NCBI RefSeq assembly: GCF_019320115.1
Contig: NC_089581.1
Location: forward strand, 12,153,707 to 12,217,706
Direction: 5' to 3'
DNA from: Miscanthus floridulus
Taxonomy: Eukaryota; Streptophyta; Magnoliopsida; Poales; Poaceae
Length of the DNA stretch: 64,000 bases
Part shown: one piece after another, positions 49,547 to 60,309 of the stretch
How the letters are laid out: the number at the start of each line of letters is the position of its first letter
Numbering within the stretch: the first letter of the stretch is position 1
Made by a program: the position numbers and the translations under genes
Notes under the pieces: model-generated
Told to the model about the DNA's origin: nothing
What the model saw: only the letters and a program-made list of their open reading frames with translations
The model's database searches: none

Positions 49547-50650
49547 CTAGGTCAGGCTTTTCTGATCGGTAAGAATCACAAACTCCTGAAACTGCAAGTA
49601 AGGACGCCACAATTGTACAGCAAGCAAGATGGCCATGAATTCCTTTTCATACGTTGATAAGCCACATGACTTGGAGCCCAATGCTTTACTGAGGAATGCC
49701 AGGGGGTGACCGTCCTGCATGAGAACCGCACCGACACCCAACTCCGATGCATTAATTTCAATGGAGAAAGGTTTGGCAAAATTGGGAAGAGCCAACACTG
49801 GAGCTTGACAGAGGGGAGTTTTCAAGGTCTGAAAGGCAGAGACACGATTAGGAGTCCAAATGAACAAGGCATGCTTCTTCAGGAGATTGGTCAGAGGTTT
49901 TGAAATGATGCCAAAGTGGTGAACAAAGCGCCGGTAATAGCCGGCAAGCCCTAGAAAGGAACGGAGTTCTTTGACTGAACTAGGAGTTGGCCAAGAGGAA
50001 ATAGACTCCAGCTTGGATGGATCAGTACCCACACCAGCCTGACTGATGACATGACCAAGATAAGAAAGCTTGGTCTAAGCGAAGGAGCATTTGGACATTT
50101 TCAGCTTCCATTGATCCTTAGACAACAACTCAAACATAGTGCGTACATGCGCGAGGTGCTCCTCCCATGTTCTGCTATAGACCAGGATATCATCAAAGAA
50201 GACCAAGACAAACTACCAAAGACAGGGAGCCAGTGTGGTATTCATGGTATCTTGGAAGGTACCCGGGGCTCCTGTGAGTCCGAAGGACATAACCCGAAAT
50301 TCAAATTGACCAAAGTGTGTTTGGAAGGTGGTTTTGAATTCATCACCTGATTTTATGTGGATTTGGTGGAAGCCGAACTATAAGTCCAATGTTGTGAAAT
50401 AGGCTGCCCTAGACAACTCATCCAACAATTCGTCAATGATAGGAATAGGATATTTGCCTTTGACTATAATTGCATTCAGTTGACGGTAATCGACACAAAA
50501 CCTCTAGGACTGATCCTTTTTCTTTACTAAGAGAATCGGAGAGGCAAAAGAACTGGTACTCTTCTGAATGATTCCCTGCTGAAGCATGTCATTAACTTGT
50601 CGCTCAATTTATGTTTTCAGAATAGGAGCATATCGGTAAGGCCGCACAAA
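49547..50650 (-). pseudogene. Reverse transcriptase and RNase H region of the gypsy element
   Basis: RT is present in broken frames between about 50650 and 50030, including the catalytic block VFFDDILVYS (about 50208-50170), where FFDD replaces the more usual YxDD. 50032-49547 is open and carries the RT thumb and RNase H start (LRSFLGLAGYYRRFVHHFGI, then ILTDQKSL). Confidence 0.85.
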
Positions 50651-50659
50651 GACTGGTTG

Positions 50660-52850
50660 AGCCCTGGAGATCAAAGGAATGGAGTGGTCACAGTGCCGGC
50701 TAGGAGGCAATCCTAAAACTGGCTCAAAGAGATGAGCATATTCATCCAGCAATGCTGACATAGCCGAATGCAATGAGGAAACTGACTGGGAAGACTCAAG
50801 AGGCTGTACCAAATAGAGTTGAATGACAGAGCCCACCGGAAGGTCTGGAATATTCCCAATCAGGATAGCTGTAGCTCCCTCGTAAGGAATGGAGATCCAT
50901 TTCTGAGCCCAGTGGACTTGCATCGGGCTAAAACTGGTCAGCCAATCAAGACCAAGGATCATATCATAAGATGAAAGAGGCAACAACTTAAGATCGGTGG
51001 AAAAGGAGCAGCCTTGCACTGACCAATGAGCACTGGGCAAGAAGGATGTGCATTGTAAAATGGCCCCATTAGCTACTTGCACCTGAACTGGGGACAGAAG
51101 ATCCTTGATGCCGGTGAGCGACTGAGCCAATGTAGAGTTCAAGAAGGTATGAGATGAACCAGAATCCACCAAAATAGACCGAGGGTGACCTTGGATGTGT
51201 CCAGACAAGCTAAATGTCTTAGGGGAAGCTAAGCCCACTACCGCTGCCACCAAGAGGTGCATCATGATCTGATCGTCCGGTGATGAATCCTCAAAAAACT
51301 CAGCTGCATCAGACTTCGAAAATAAATCCATCAATTCTTGCACCAGATGCAACTGAACCATGTCTGAACACTTGTGGTCACGGCTCCACTTGGCGCCACA
51401 CCGGATGCACAGACCCTGGGCACGGCGAGAGGCTCATAAGGCTTTGAACTTGTCTTCCGCCGAGGTGGGCAGAGCTTGGGGTAGCCGCTTACTCTTGCCA
51501 TCAGCAAGCTTCGGTGGCGGTGGAGGCCGCGCCAGGGCACTAGGCCACCCCGACTTATATGCCGGGGATATATCCAAATGCCGAATAGGTCTCTTGTTGA
51601 GTCCTAGCGCCTCTTCCTATAATTGAGCAAGAACACAAGCAGTATCCAAAGTAGATGGACGTTGAACAAGAAGAACAGCTTTGATTTCATCATGCAAGCC
51701 ATCCAGAAAACGTTGGGTATAGTAGAGGGGGTCTAGGTGTTTGGTATAGGCTTTTAGATCATCTACTAGAGCAACAAAACCGATTGATGTATTCATTGAC
51801 AGGTCTGGTTTGCTGAATCTTAAACAAGCGACGTAGCAGGAGCTCGTGCTCATCCCTGGCAAAGCGCAAAAGCAATTGGGAACAAAATTCAGACCAAGGG
51901 ATTGTCGTAAGCTGATCCCCAATAGAAGATAGCCAACGTTTGGCTGCACCATGAAAGTGCATAGTGGCCGCCTGCACCCAAATCTTGAACTCCACACGAT
52001 AAAGTTCAAAATAGTGAACGGCTTGCTTGATCCATAGCTTAGGATGATCCTCCTCGAACCTAGGGAAATTAAACTTGGGAAGCTTGCCAGTATGGCCACC
52101 CCTAGAACCCCCCTGATAGCTGGACTCGTAAGAGCCCCCTAGGTGTGGCTGAGGTGGACGCGGTGGTGATGGGCGGGGATGAGGGCTTGGTAATGGATGC
52201 GGTGAAAAATGAGGGCAAGGAAACGTACCCTTGCCGGGAGGTGGAATCAGAGTGGTAACCACTCCGAATGCACCTTCCCGGTTCATGTTGTCGACGCGGT
52301 GCCCGCTGGGCCGAGGGGCTACGGATCCCACAGATGGGCGCAGGGCAGCTAGAATGTCACCGAAGCCGGCGGACCTGAAGTGCGGAGTGACGACTGGCTT
52401 GGCGTCGCAGAGCGAGGCGCAGGGCGACGCAGGAGCCGAAGTAGACTTGGTTGCGGACGCTGCCGCGATCACCCCGGGAGTCGCTGACGAGTCGTCCACC
52501 ATGGAGCATTCCATGTACTTGGAGATCTTCCCCACTTCCAGCTTGAGAGTTGCGAGCTTGGTGACTTCGAGGCGAAGGTCGTCGATGACGCTGTCGACCC
52601 CCGGGCGCCATTCGTCGAACACCTTGGCTGCAGACTCCGAGGCATCCAGAGGGTGGAAGAAGACACCGCAGTTGAATCGAGCTTCCGCTCCAGACCATCG
52701 AATCGCTTGTCCTGGGAGGCGAAACGCTTGTCGAGCTCGGCCAGCAGGGCCTTCTGGTCGGGACCCATGGCACCACGGTGACGTTGAAGACGGGTGTAGT
52801 GGTCGTGGGTGGGAAAAAAGGGCAGGATCCAGATCGGCGGAACACACCAC
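50660..52850 (-). pseudogene. Gag and protease region of the gypsy element
   Basis: Gag core at about 52100-51760 (KLPKFNFPRFEEDHPKLWIK and the W..F...L.RF pattern) in a frame opening at 52850, with a frameshift near 51770. A CCHC-like knuckle, CIRCGAKWSRDHKC, lies near 51410-51370, followed by the retropepsin motif SILVDSGSSHTFLNS (about 51190-51145) in the frame 51361-50609. Confidence 0.83.
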
Positions 52851-53000
52851 AAAATTGTGACTCCAGGACTGGAATTACAGAATCCCCAAAGGGAACTGTA
52901 GCTCACAGCTCCGATTCAGGGTTAGACCAACCAAATCCGGTGAAGTGCGAGCAATCGATGGAGAGAGTGCGCCGAACCGTACTGGTGCCGAGAATCGGTG

Positions 53001-53012
53001 TCTCTGATACCA
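53001..53012 (-). other. Primer-binding site
   Basis: The minus strand reads TGGTATCAGAGA just inside the 5' LTR, complementary to the 3' end of plant initiator tRNA-Met. Confidence 0.85.
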
Positions 53013-53014
53013 CT

Positions 53015-53330
53015 TATGAGCGACAGGAGTTGGAGACGGGAAGAACTGGGAAGTAGAATCGGAGGAAGAAGAAGAAGGAACCAGAGGCAGCGCTGAAGAG
53101 TTCTTAGTTTTAGGAACGGGTTCAGAGTACAAAATATCAGATGATTCTCTCCCTTCCTCACACCAGTTGATATATCATTACAGAGGCTTTGCCTCAGTCA
53201 CGCATGCAAGCGCCGAACAGATCAAACCCATTGCTCACCGACTACTCATGGGTTGGGCTTCCTGGGCCTTCTTCCTTTGGGCCGGTTTCCGAGCGCTCCA
53301 TCTTGGGCCGTGTTGCTACGTTGGCTGACA
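53015..53330 (-). repeat. 5' LTR of the gypsy element
   Basis: On the minus strand begins TGTCAGCCAACGTAGC and ends CGCTCATA. Transcription from this LTR would run leftwards, away from the malate dehydrogenase gene. Confidence 0.93.
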
Positions 53331-53438
53331 ACAATTCTCTTGCTACCAATGATGGAGCCCAAGGCATTGAAGGCAAGCTCCACTTTCTAGTTTTTTCTTT
53401 AAAAGAAACTATAGTGGTTTGTTTGACAACACGGCAAA

Positions 53439-53482
53439 CCGGATAGTTCAAACCAACCTTCCGGATAGTTCAAACCAACCTT
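53439..53482. repeat. Two exact 22-bp direct repeats upstream of malate dehydrogenase
   Basis: The unit CCGGATAGTTCAAACCAACC plus TT occurs at 53439-53460 and again at 53461-53482 without a mismatch, followed by a third partial CCGGA. It lies about 380-420 bp before the ATG. Confidence 0.9.
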
Positions 53483-53815
53483 CCGGACCCGATGACCCCA
53501 GTGCAGGCGCAGCGGCCGAGGCCGAAAACGAGGCTCGACACCTGGCGCATACGGCATACCACACCGGCAAGTAGTAGGTGCGGAGAAAAGACAAAGAAGA
53601 TGATGAGTCAGCCGGGGGCGGGGAGCCATCGCCGCCTCCCGATTCCGCGACGGCCCGCAGCCACAGAGCACCGGATAACGCACGGCGGAACCATCCAAAA
53701 ACGCGGGAGCTTTTCCCCGTCAAAACCCCACCCGCATCGCGCCAACCAACAACGCCGGGAGCAGCACTGCAGCAGCAACTCACGCTCTCCCCTCCGCCGC
53801 CTCCCACCCGCGCGC

Positions 53816-53836
53816 CCCCCCCCCCCCCCCCCCCCC
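53816..53836. repeat. Poly-C run in the malate dehydrogenase 5' UTR
   Basis: A run of 21 C residues ending 25 bp before the start codon. Its length may vary between individuals or be a sequencing artefact. Confidence 0.9.
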
Positions 53837-53861
53837 GGCTTCCGCGGAAGTAGGAGCCGCC

Positions 53862-56800
53862 ATGCAGCCCGACTCCAGCGCTCCCTCCCACCGCCTCGCT
53901 CGCGTCGCCGCGCACCTGAACCCCCAGCGCCCGCAGATGGAGGAAGGCGCGGGCGCGTCCGCGCTGAGGCCCGCGGTGTGCCGCGCCAAGGGCGGCGCGC
54001 CGGGGTTCAAGGCCGCGATCCTGGGCGCCGCGGGCGGGATCGGACAGCCGCTGTCGCTGCTCATGAAGATGAATCCTCTCTTGTCCGTGCTGCACCTTTA
54101 CGACGTCGTCAACACGCCCGGGGTCACCGCCGATATCAGCCACATGGACACCAGCGCTGTGGTAACGTTTTCTCCCCCTCCCTGGTGCTTCGCACTCGAT
54201 CCGTGGTACTGTACTTTCGGGAGTGATGGCTACAACCTCTGTGATGCTGCTATACAATCAGCAAGACAGCAGGGTTTGATTGTTCTATGTGCCAACTGAT
54301 GGATTTGGCAGGTTAGGCACTTAGTTAATTGATTTGTCACAATAGGCACCCAATTGATCAACTCTGCGGCTTTTTAGTTTTCTACTAGTTGGATTCACCA
54401 GCTCGTTATGTTATTATTATGTTACTTGTTATTGTGAATCATTATGTTTCGCTGATTGTAGTTGTTAGGCTACTGATGTTTTCAGAACACCGTTCACAAC
54501 ATTGTTGTTGTACTTAAAAAGAAAACCAACTAGAACTTCTGTTTATAATTATGTTACACATGCCAATTGAGTATATAGTTCAGGTCTTGGTGTCTGTAAT
54601 GCCTAAAAGAAACAGAGCACAAAGAAAAGGGAAAAAAGATACAATTACTCTCTGGAGTTTGAAAAGAAAAAGAAAATAGTGTCATAGTACCTAGGTGCAA
54701 AAAATGTATTTGAACTCCAATATTTTTCAAACAGCTTAAATTGATTATACACTGTTTCCTTGGCCAAAATTACCTAGGTGCAAAAAACTTCAAATGTGAA
54801 CATCCACTTAGTCCAGATAATAACTCTGGTAAAACTTCTTTTCAGGTCCGTGGCTTCCTTGGGGCACAGCAGCTTGATGCAGCACTTACAGGAATGGACC
54901 TTGTAATCATACCCGCTGGTCTGCCTAGGAAACCAGGAATGACAAGGGATGATTTATTCAACAAAAATGCTGGGATTGTTCGGACACTTTGTGAAGGCAT
55001 TGCAAGATGCTGTCCTTATGCAATTGTGAATTTAATCAGCAACCCAGTGAACTCAACTGTCCCCATTGCTGCTGAGGTTTTCAAGAAAGCTGGAACTTAT
55101 GATCCCAAGCGTCTTCTTGGAGTGACAACGCTCGATGTTGCAAGGGCCAACACCTTTGTGGTATGAAGCCTAATACTTAGCATCTCTTAAGAACCTGGAA
55201 TACTTGTGTACTCTAGTAGTAGTAGGGTCGTTGTACTTCTCAATTGGTAATTTGCATTTCTGCTTCATATTACATATTGTAGGCCGAAGTGCTTGGAGTT
55301 GATCCAAGAGATGTCAATGTTCCTGTTGTTGGTGGGCATGCTGGGGTAACTATATTGCCTCTCCTCTCCCAGGTACTGATCATATTCTGATTTCATCACA
55401 TGGGAATGTTAACATTGAAATATTATCTAGCTTCTATGACACTAGGTCCTGATTTAAAACCTGATTATCTGCAGGTCACACCTCCAAGCTCATTCACTCA
55501 GGATGAAATCAAATATTTGACAGACCGCATACAGAATGGTGGCACAGAAGTTGTGGAGGTACAATGCTATTTGACTTTACTGCCTGAAGTTGGGTCTAAC
55601 CGAACCGGTATAACGAATATTGCTCTGCTCTAGTCTAAGCTCTTCATCTGATATTCTCTGTGCCAAAACAGAGATGAGCTTTACATGATCGATTTTTTTG
55701 TCCATCAAACATTTGGTGAACATGCATCTCTAACTGATACGTATTATGATGTATTATTTTCTCTGCATAAAGCTTACATAGTGATGTTGCTAGTGGAGAA
55801 ATATATAGCACAAATCCATCTTTCAGTGCTGTCATGTATATATGATTTATGTCAATAAATTGATTGATTTCAGTTGAATGCACTTGTTTTATTTGCCGGG
55901 GGTCGTGACAGCAAGACTAAGTATTTGACCATGCTTGAGTTTTGAGGGCTAGCTGAGGTTGCAACATTGATAAACAATGAGATTCTTCTAGCTGAAGGCC
56001 TACGGCATACCCTTTTGCATGCCCTTATGCATTACACATTAGTTCTAACAATTTCGCAATATTTAATATGAGTTTGAGGAAAATATCACAAATGTAACAG
56101 AATGGCTTTAAACAACCACAATGAAACTGATGATGTCATCTCAAAATTGCATACCTGGAGTTGCATATCCTCATGCATTATGCATGTGTGAAACTGCCAC
56201 AAGTCCATTTTGCCTGCTTCCTGAAGTAATTTCCAGTTAACTGAAAAAAATGTATGAGTACTGAATATTGTTTTCATTGATTTCAGGCAAAGGCTGGATC
56301 AGGTTCTGCGACTCTGTCAATGGTAGGTTATACTTATACATGATAGCTTACTTTAGGTAACCAAGTTTACTCTCTATACTAACAAAAGAAAAACCTCAGG
56401 CTTTTGCTGCTGCAAAATTCGCTGATGCATGCTTGCGAGCTATGCGGGGCGAAGCTGGCATTGTGGAATGCTCATATGTTGCATCCGAGGTATCCTCACA
56501 CGAAATCTGTATATTTTGTCCATAACATACCATCCTAACATCGACCTTATCTTAGTTCACGGGGGGGCTGTACTTATTTCTGTTTTTGCATTTGGCATCA
56601 GGTTATAGAACTGCCGTTCTTTGCAACAAAAGTGAGGCTTGGCCGTGGTGGAGCCGAGGAGATCCTCCCTCTTGGACCTTTGAATGATTTTGAGAGGTAC
56701 CCTTGCTATACACACTCAGTAGCTTAATAATGTGGTTCCATTGCGTCAAAATTGTTAGATGATGAATTCTCTCGATCTCCGAAATTCATTGGCCTAATGC

Positions 56801-56896
56801 TTCTTCGATCTCTGGGGAAACAGAGCTGGTCTGGAAGCGGCAAAGAAGGAACTGCGCGAGAGCATTCAGAAGGGCATCGCTTTCATGAGCAAGTGA
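53862..56896 (+). CDS. Peroxisomal (glyoxysomal) NAD-malate dehydrogenase, 360 aa
   Basis: Interconverts malate and oxaloacetate with NAD in peroxisomes, supporting beta-oxidation, the glyoxylate cycle and photorespiratory redox shuttling (family knowledge). Exons: 53862-54161, 54846-55160, 55283-55372, 55475-55558, 56287-56322, 56400-56489, 56602-56696, 56824-56896; GT-AG with matching phases, total 1083 bp. Seen: a PTS2 import signal R11-L-x5-H-L19 (RLARVAAHL); NAD-binding GAAGGIGQ at 55-62; substrate-arginine loop [21 protein letters not shown]; active-site His in GGHAG. The ATG is the first in a GCCGCCATGC context after a GC-rich leader. The 5' region is squeezed between this gene and a retrotransposon LTR that ends at 53330. 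No defects. Confidence 0.96.
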
Positions 56897-56928
56897 AGTG
56901 ATACGAAGGGATCGTCCCTGAGAAAAAT

Positions 56929-56990
56929 ACTGTTCAGCTGATAAGCCGGCCATGGCTGATTTACTGTGAGAGAAAGCATCCGTTAAAGAG
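56929..56990. mobile_element. Small MITE fragment in the malate dehydrogenase 3' UTR
   Basis: 'ctgttcagctgataagccgg' and 'ggctgatttactgtgagaga' match the 'gagagaaaaacac' MITE family. It begins 33 bp after the stop codon and is probably transcribed. Confidence 0.55.
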
Positions 56991-57129
56991 TGTTGTGATA
57001 TAGTGCTCCTAATACCTGTAATACCACTTTTGTAAGACGAAAGTAAAGAAAAGGCTAATTACCCTTTAGCAACTGTAACCATTTCAGGGCATGGAATAAA
57101 TCTTTCGTCTTCATTAGCATATAACAAAG

Positions 57130-58140
57130 GTGCTGCCACTAGTAGCTTCTTCACTAGCCCGTGGCATCTCGTTCCTGCGGGAAATGGTCGGGTCTCGCGT
57201 GTTCGCCGAGCCGAGGGACTCAGACTCAAGAGGCGCCGAGTTGGAGTGGTGGTACATTAGCCATGTGTTTGGTTTGAGGACCAAGTGGTTGGGTTGTGTC
57301 TAACCGAGTTTTTAGGGATGGGTTGGACCGATTTCTTGTTTGGTTAGGGGTTAGTTTATGGGTTGAGAAGGGTTGAACCGCTGACACATGGAGCCCACAT
57401 GTCATCGTCTGGGTCTTATTCTTCCTTCCCTCCTCTTTCTCCTGCTCTGCTCCACTCCCCGCACGTGCGTACGAGTATTGAGTATGGTCGCGATGAGTAT
57501 TGAGTACGTGCCTACGTGCGGTGCCGATTGCAACCGGCCACGGATGAGTTCGTGGCTACGTGCCGACGGTGCCGTGCCTGTTGTGTGCTGTGCTGGACGG
57601 TGGGTGAGCCACGGCGCCGCAGGAACAACAGATTAGCAGTGGAGACTGGACAGTCGTGGTACGCGAACGCGACGACGATTGCCAGACCTAATAAAACCGA
57701 TGTAAGTCAGGCCACTATGGGCTGTCGTAGAGGTGGTAGTGTATCCCGGCCCAACTGGTGGGCCGTTGTAGAGGTTGCTGTGTATCTCGGCCCAACCATA
57801 AAAAAAGCCATCCAGTATTCCAGTTCCAGAAATTCTGAACTCTCAAGCCTAATTTTGAATTCTCATCCAACTCGCAATTTTCACATGAACCGCTGTTGCG
57901 TCTCGCGTAAGATTCCAGATAGCGGGTATAGCATGGCTCTAGCTCTGCAATAGTGGACCTGTTCTCGTCCTGTCGGTCAGCCCCAGGCCAGAGAGCACAT
58001 ATGCTTTTGTTTGATTCACTAGACCAAATGAGCCAGGCTGTGTTGAGATTGTGTTTGTTTTACCTGTACCAGTGGATACGGCTACCTTGCATCCAGGAAG
58101 AGGTAGCGTTACCACCCATCCTACCCTTGCTCTTTACTCA
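57130..58140. other. Intergenic stretch downstream of malate dehydrogenase
   Basis: A GC-rich block at 57370-57640 opens short frames without recognisable product; 'ggcccaac' phrases recur at about 57749 and 57790. No gene supported. Confidence 0.45.
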
Positions 58141-58267
58141 GTCATTTCGTCGAACACATGCTAGGCCACCCCCACCGCGTCCTGCGTAGCCACGCCGCTT
58201 TGCACGCGCAGCCGCGGCTCCCTGCTCGCAGTCGCACAGGCACAGGCACAGCGCAGCGAGCACCTCC

Positions 58268-58503
58268 ATGAAGGCGGCGGCGGACTCGGCACTGGCGTTG
58301 ACGGCGCGCGGCCAGACGCGGTGGCGAGCGTGCGGGAGGCAGCTCCCCCAGAACGACAGGCTCACCATCACGGTCCCCGGCGTCGCGCTCGCGCTCGCCA
58401 CCGTGTCGTACCTCTGGGCCACGCCCGGCGTCGCGTCGGGGTTCTTCGACATGTTCGTCCTCGCCTTCGCCGAGCGTGACGTGGATGTGGCCACCATGTG
58501 CTG
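58268..58503 (+). pseudogene. Fragment of the chloroplast state-transition kinase STN7
   Basis: The plus frame reads LTITVPGVALALATVSYLWA followed by TPGVASGFFDMFVLAFAER (58340-58476). This is the hydrophobic segment just before the kinase domain of STN7, the thylakoid kinase that phosphorylates light-harvesting proteins during state transitions. After AER the frame leaves homology (DVDVATMC) and stops at 58501-58503; the kinase domain is absent. Sequence before 58340 shows no clear STN7 match. Identification is from recalled family sequence and fairly strong for this short block. It is likely a transposon-captured or duplicated exon. Confidence 0.65.
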
Positions 58504-59019
58504 ATTCCTCGAGCAGGATATGCCGGAAGCGGGGGCGGCATCGCGCAACGGAGAAGAAAAGGAGCGGTGGGTGAAACAGACGGACTCGGGAGGTGACTCG
58601 AAGCCGCACGCGAGCGCTCACGCCGGCCTGGCCACCGAGAAACAGACCTTTTCTTCGTTGCCTGGGAGCCATGAGAGAGAGAGAGGGTCTTTTGCAGCTG
58701 GCGAGCCGGGCTCGGTCATGGGCCAAATGAATCAAACAAGCGAGGTCGCAGCCCCGAAGCGCAGGGACAGCCCAGGGCTCCATATCAAACAGGCCCGGTA
58801 TTTTCGCGGAGCCAGGAGCTATGACATTGGTGACATGTTCCGCAATCGTGTGTTAGGAAGTGTGTTAGTGAAGCTACGCCCGGAGAGCACGGTACAAGAA
58901 ATCAGAGTCCCTGTTCATTCTTGCAGTGGGTGTTCTGCAACCTCGTGGTGTGATAGTGGAGGTACAGCCTGAGAGCACGGTATGAGAAATCGGATAAGCC
59001 TTCTAGTTATTCTTAAGTG

Positions 59020-59760
59020 TCCAAACTTTATTGCGGATGAAGTTGTTCAATTCTTCGTACATGACACTCACTCAATCCGGATCCTTGAGAGCTTTATCTA
59101 TGCAAGTAGGCTCAATGCAAGAAATAAAAGAGTGATGTTCAATAAATGAAGTAAACTTTTGAGAACGAATCATCACACCCCTTGAAAGACCCCCGATGAT
59201 AAGGTCTTATGGGTGAGCTTGAAGTAGTGACGTGCTTCTTCTATCAACCACACGGGGAGGAAGTTGCGAAGCATCAACATCTTGCGCTTGTGCCACCATT
59301 TAATCTTAGGAAACATATGGATCTTCATTTGGTTGTCGTCTTCCATCTTTGTTATCATCTTATGGCACATTTAATGAAGAGGGCATATCAATCACTTGCA
59401 CATCATCTTTATCTTCTTTGGGTTTGATGGATCCAACCAGCATGTTCTTTATAGCCTTATTTAATGGTTCATCACCTATATTATCAAGATTCTCATGTGC
59501 TCCTTAGGAACCGTTAGATTCATCAAACTCCACATCATATGTTTTCTTCTACCAAGCCAGTTGCATGGTTGAATACTCGATATACTTTGGACGTCAATGA
59601 ATAACTAAGTAAGAAGCCAATATCATGACGTCTTTAAAATTTTCATAGGTGTTGCCATTTTTTATAGATGTAGCATTTATAACCAAACAACCAGAAAAAA
59701 AGAGATATCTAGCTTCTTTTCATTGAGTAATTCAAAGGGGTCTTCTCAAGCAACCGGTGA
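59020..59760 (-). pseudogene. Ty1/copia polyprotein fragment
   Basis: Minus-strand translation in broken frames gives DLIIGGLSRGVMIRSQK (about 59205-59155), then SFISCIEPTCIDKALKDPDW and ELNNFIRNKVW (about 59125-59035). These are hallmarks of the linker before, and the start of, copia reverse transcriptase, in SIRE/Maximus-like form. Several stops interrupt it. No LTRs recognised nearby. Confidence 0.75.
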
Positions 59761-59995
59761 GGGAATAGACGGTAGGATACGTAGCAGCGTAGTTTTCTTC
59801 CGGAGTTGCTCATTTCGCTAGGAAAAGACTACTTCGGAGAGAAACGTATCCTGAAGATGACCCCAGCTGATGGCTTCGGTGTACTTAGGTTTCAAGCGGG
59901 ATGCGTGTGTGCGAAACACTAGAAAACTCTGCTGTAGCTTGAGCGAATAAAGCTTCGTCACTTCTAGACTGAGAGTAAGACAAGAGACATGCATT

Positions 59996-60305
59996 CGTCA
60001 CGGACACCGAGATCGCCCACCGGCCCGTCACCTGCGGCAGCCTCAAGGCCATCACCGAAGCAGAGCTGAACTACCCGTCCCTCGTCGTCAACCTGCTGTC
60101 CCAGCCCATCACAGTGAACCGCACGGTGACCAACGTGGGCAAGGCAAACTCCGTGCACACCGCCGTGGTGGACATGCTCAAGGACGTGTCGGTGATCGTG
60201 CAGCCCCCGATGCTCCGGTTCACGGAGCTGAAAGAGAAGCAGAGCTTCACGGTGTCGGTGCGATGGGCGGGGCAGCCCAACGTCGCCGGCGCCAAGGGAG
60301 AGTAG
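59996..60305 (+). pseudogene. Subtilisin-like protease C-terminal fragment
   Basis: An open frame from about 59998 encodes ITEAELNYPSLVVNLLSQPI, then TVNRTVTNVGKANSVHTAVV and later QPPMLRFTELKEKQSFTVSV, ending at a stop at 60303-60305. This is the fibronectin-III-like C-terminal domain of plant subtilases, extracellular serine proteases. The catalytic Asp, His and Ser domains are absent, and the terminus is shorter than expected. It directly follows the copia remnant and is probably a relic. Confidence 0.75.
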
Positions 60306-60309
60306 CACG

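Larger units (their letters stand above)
47613..53330 (-). mobile_element. Ty3/gypsy chromovirus-type LTR retrotransposon, 5718 bp, decayed
   Basis: Two direct LTRs of about 317 bp bound gag, protease, reverse transcriptase/RNase H and integrase in that order on the minus strand, the Ty3/gypsy order. The compact size, short LTRs and a primer site matching initiator tRNA-Met suggest the Reina lineage of chromoviruses (inference). The flanking 5-mers are ACAAC and ACAAT (one mismatch). Frames are broken by stops and frameshifts in gag, RT and before the C-terminal domain, so the copy is not autonomous. By eye the LTRs differ at about 21 of roughly 316 sites, mostly transitions. Confidence 0.93.

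Noticed and set aside
53448..54257. 269-codon minus-strand frame opposite the malate dehydrogenase promoter and exon 1
   Set aside because: It is antisense to well-supported coding sequence and translates a poly-glycine run from the poly-C tract.
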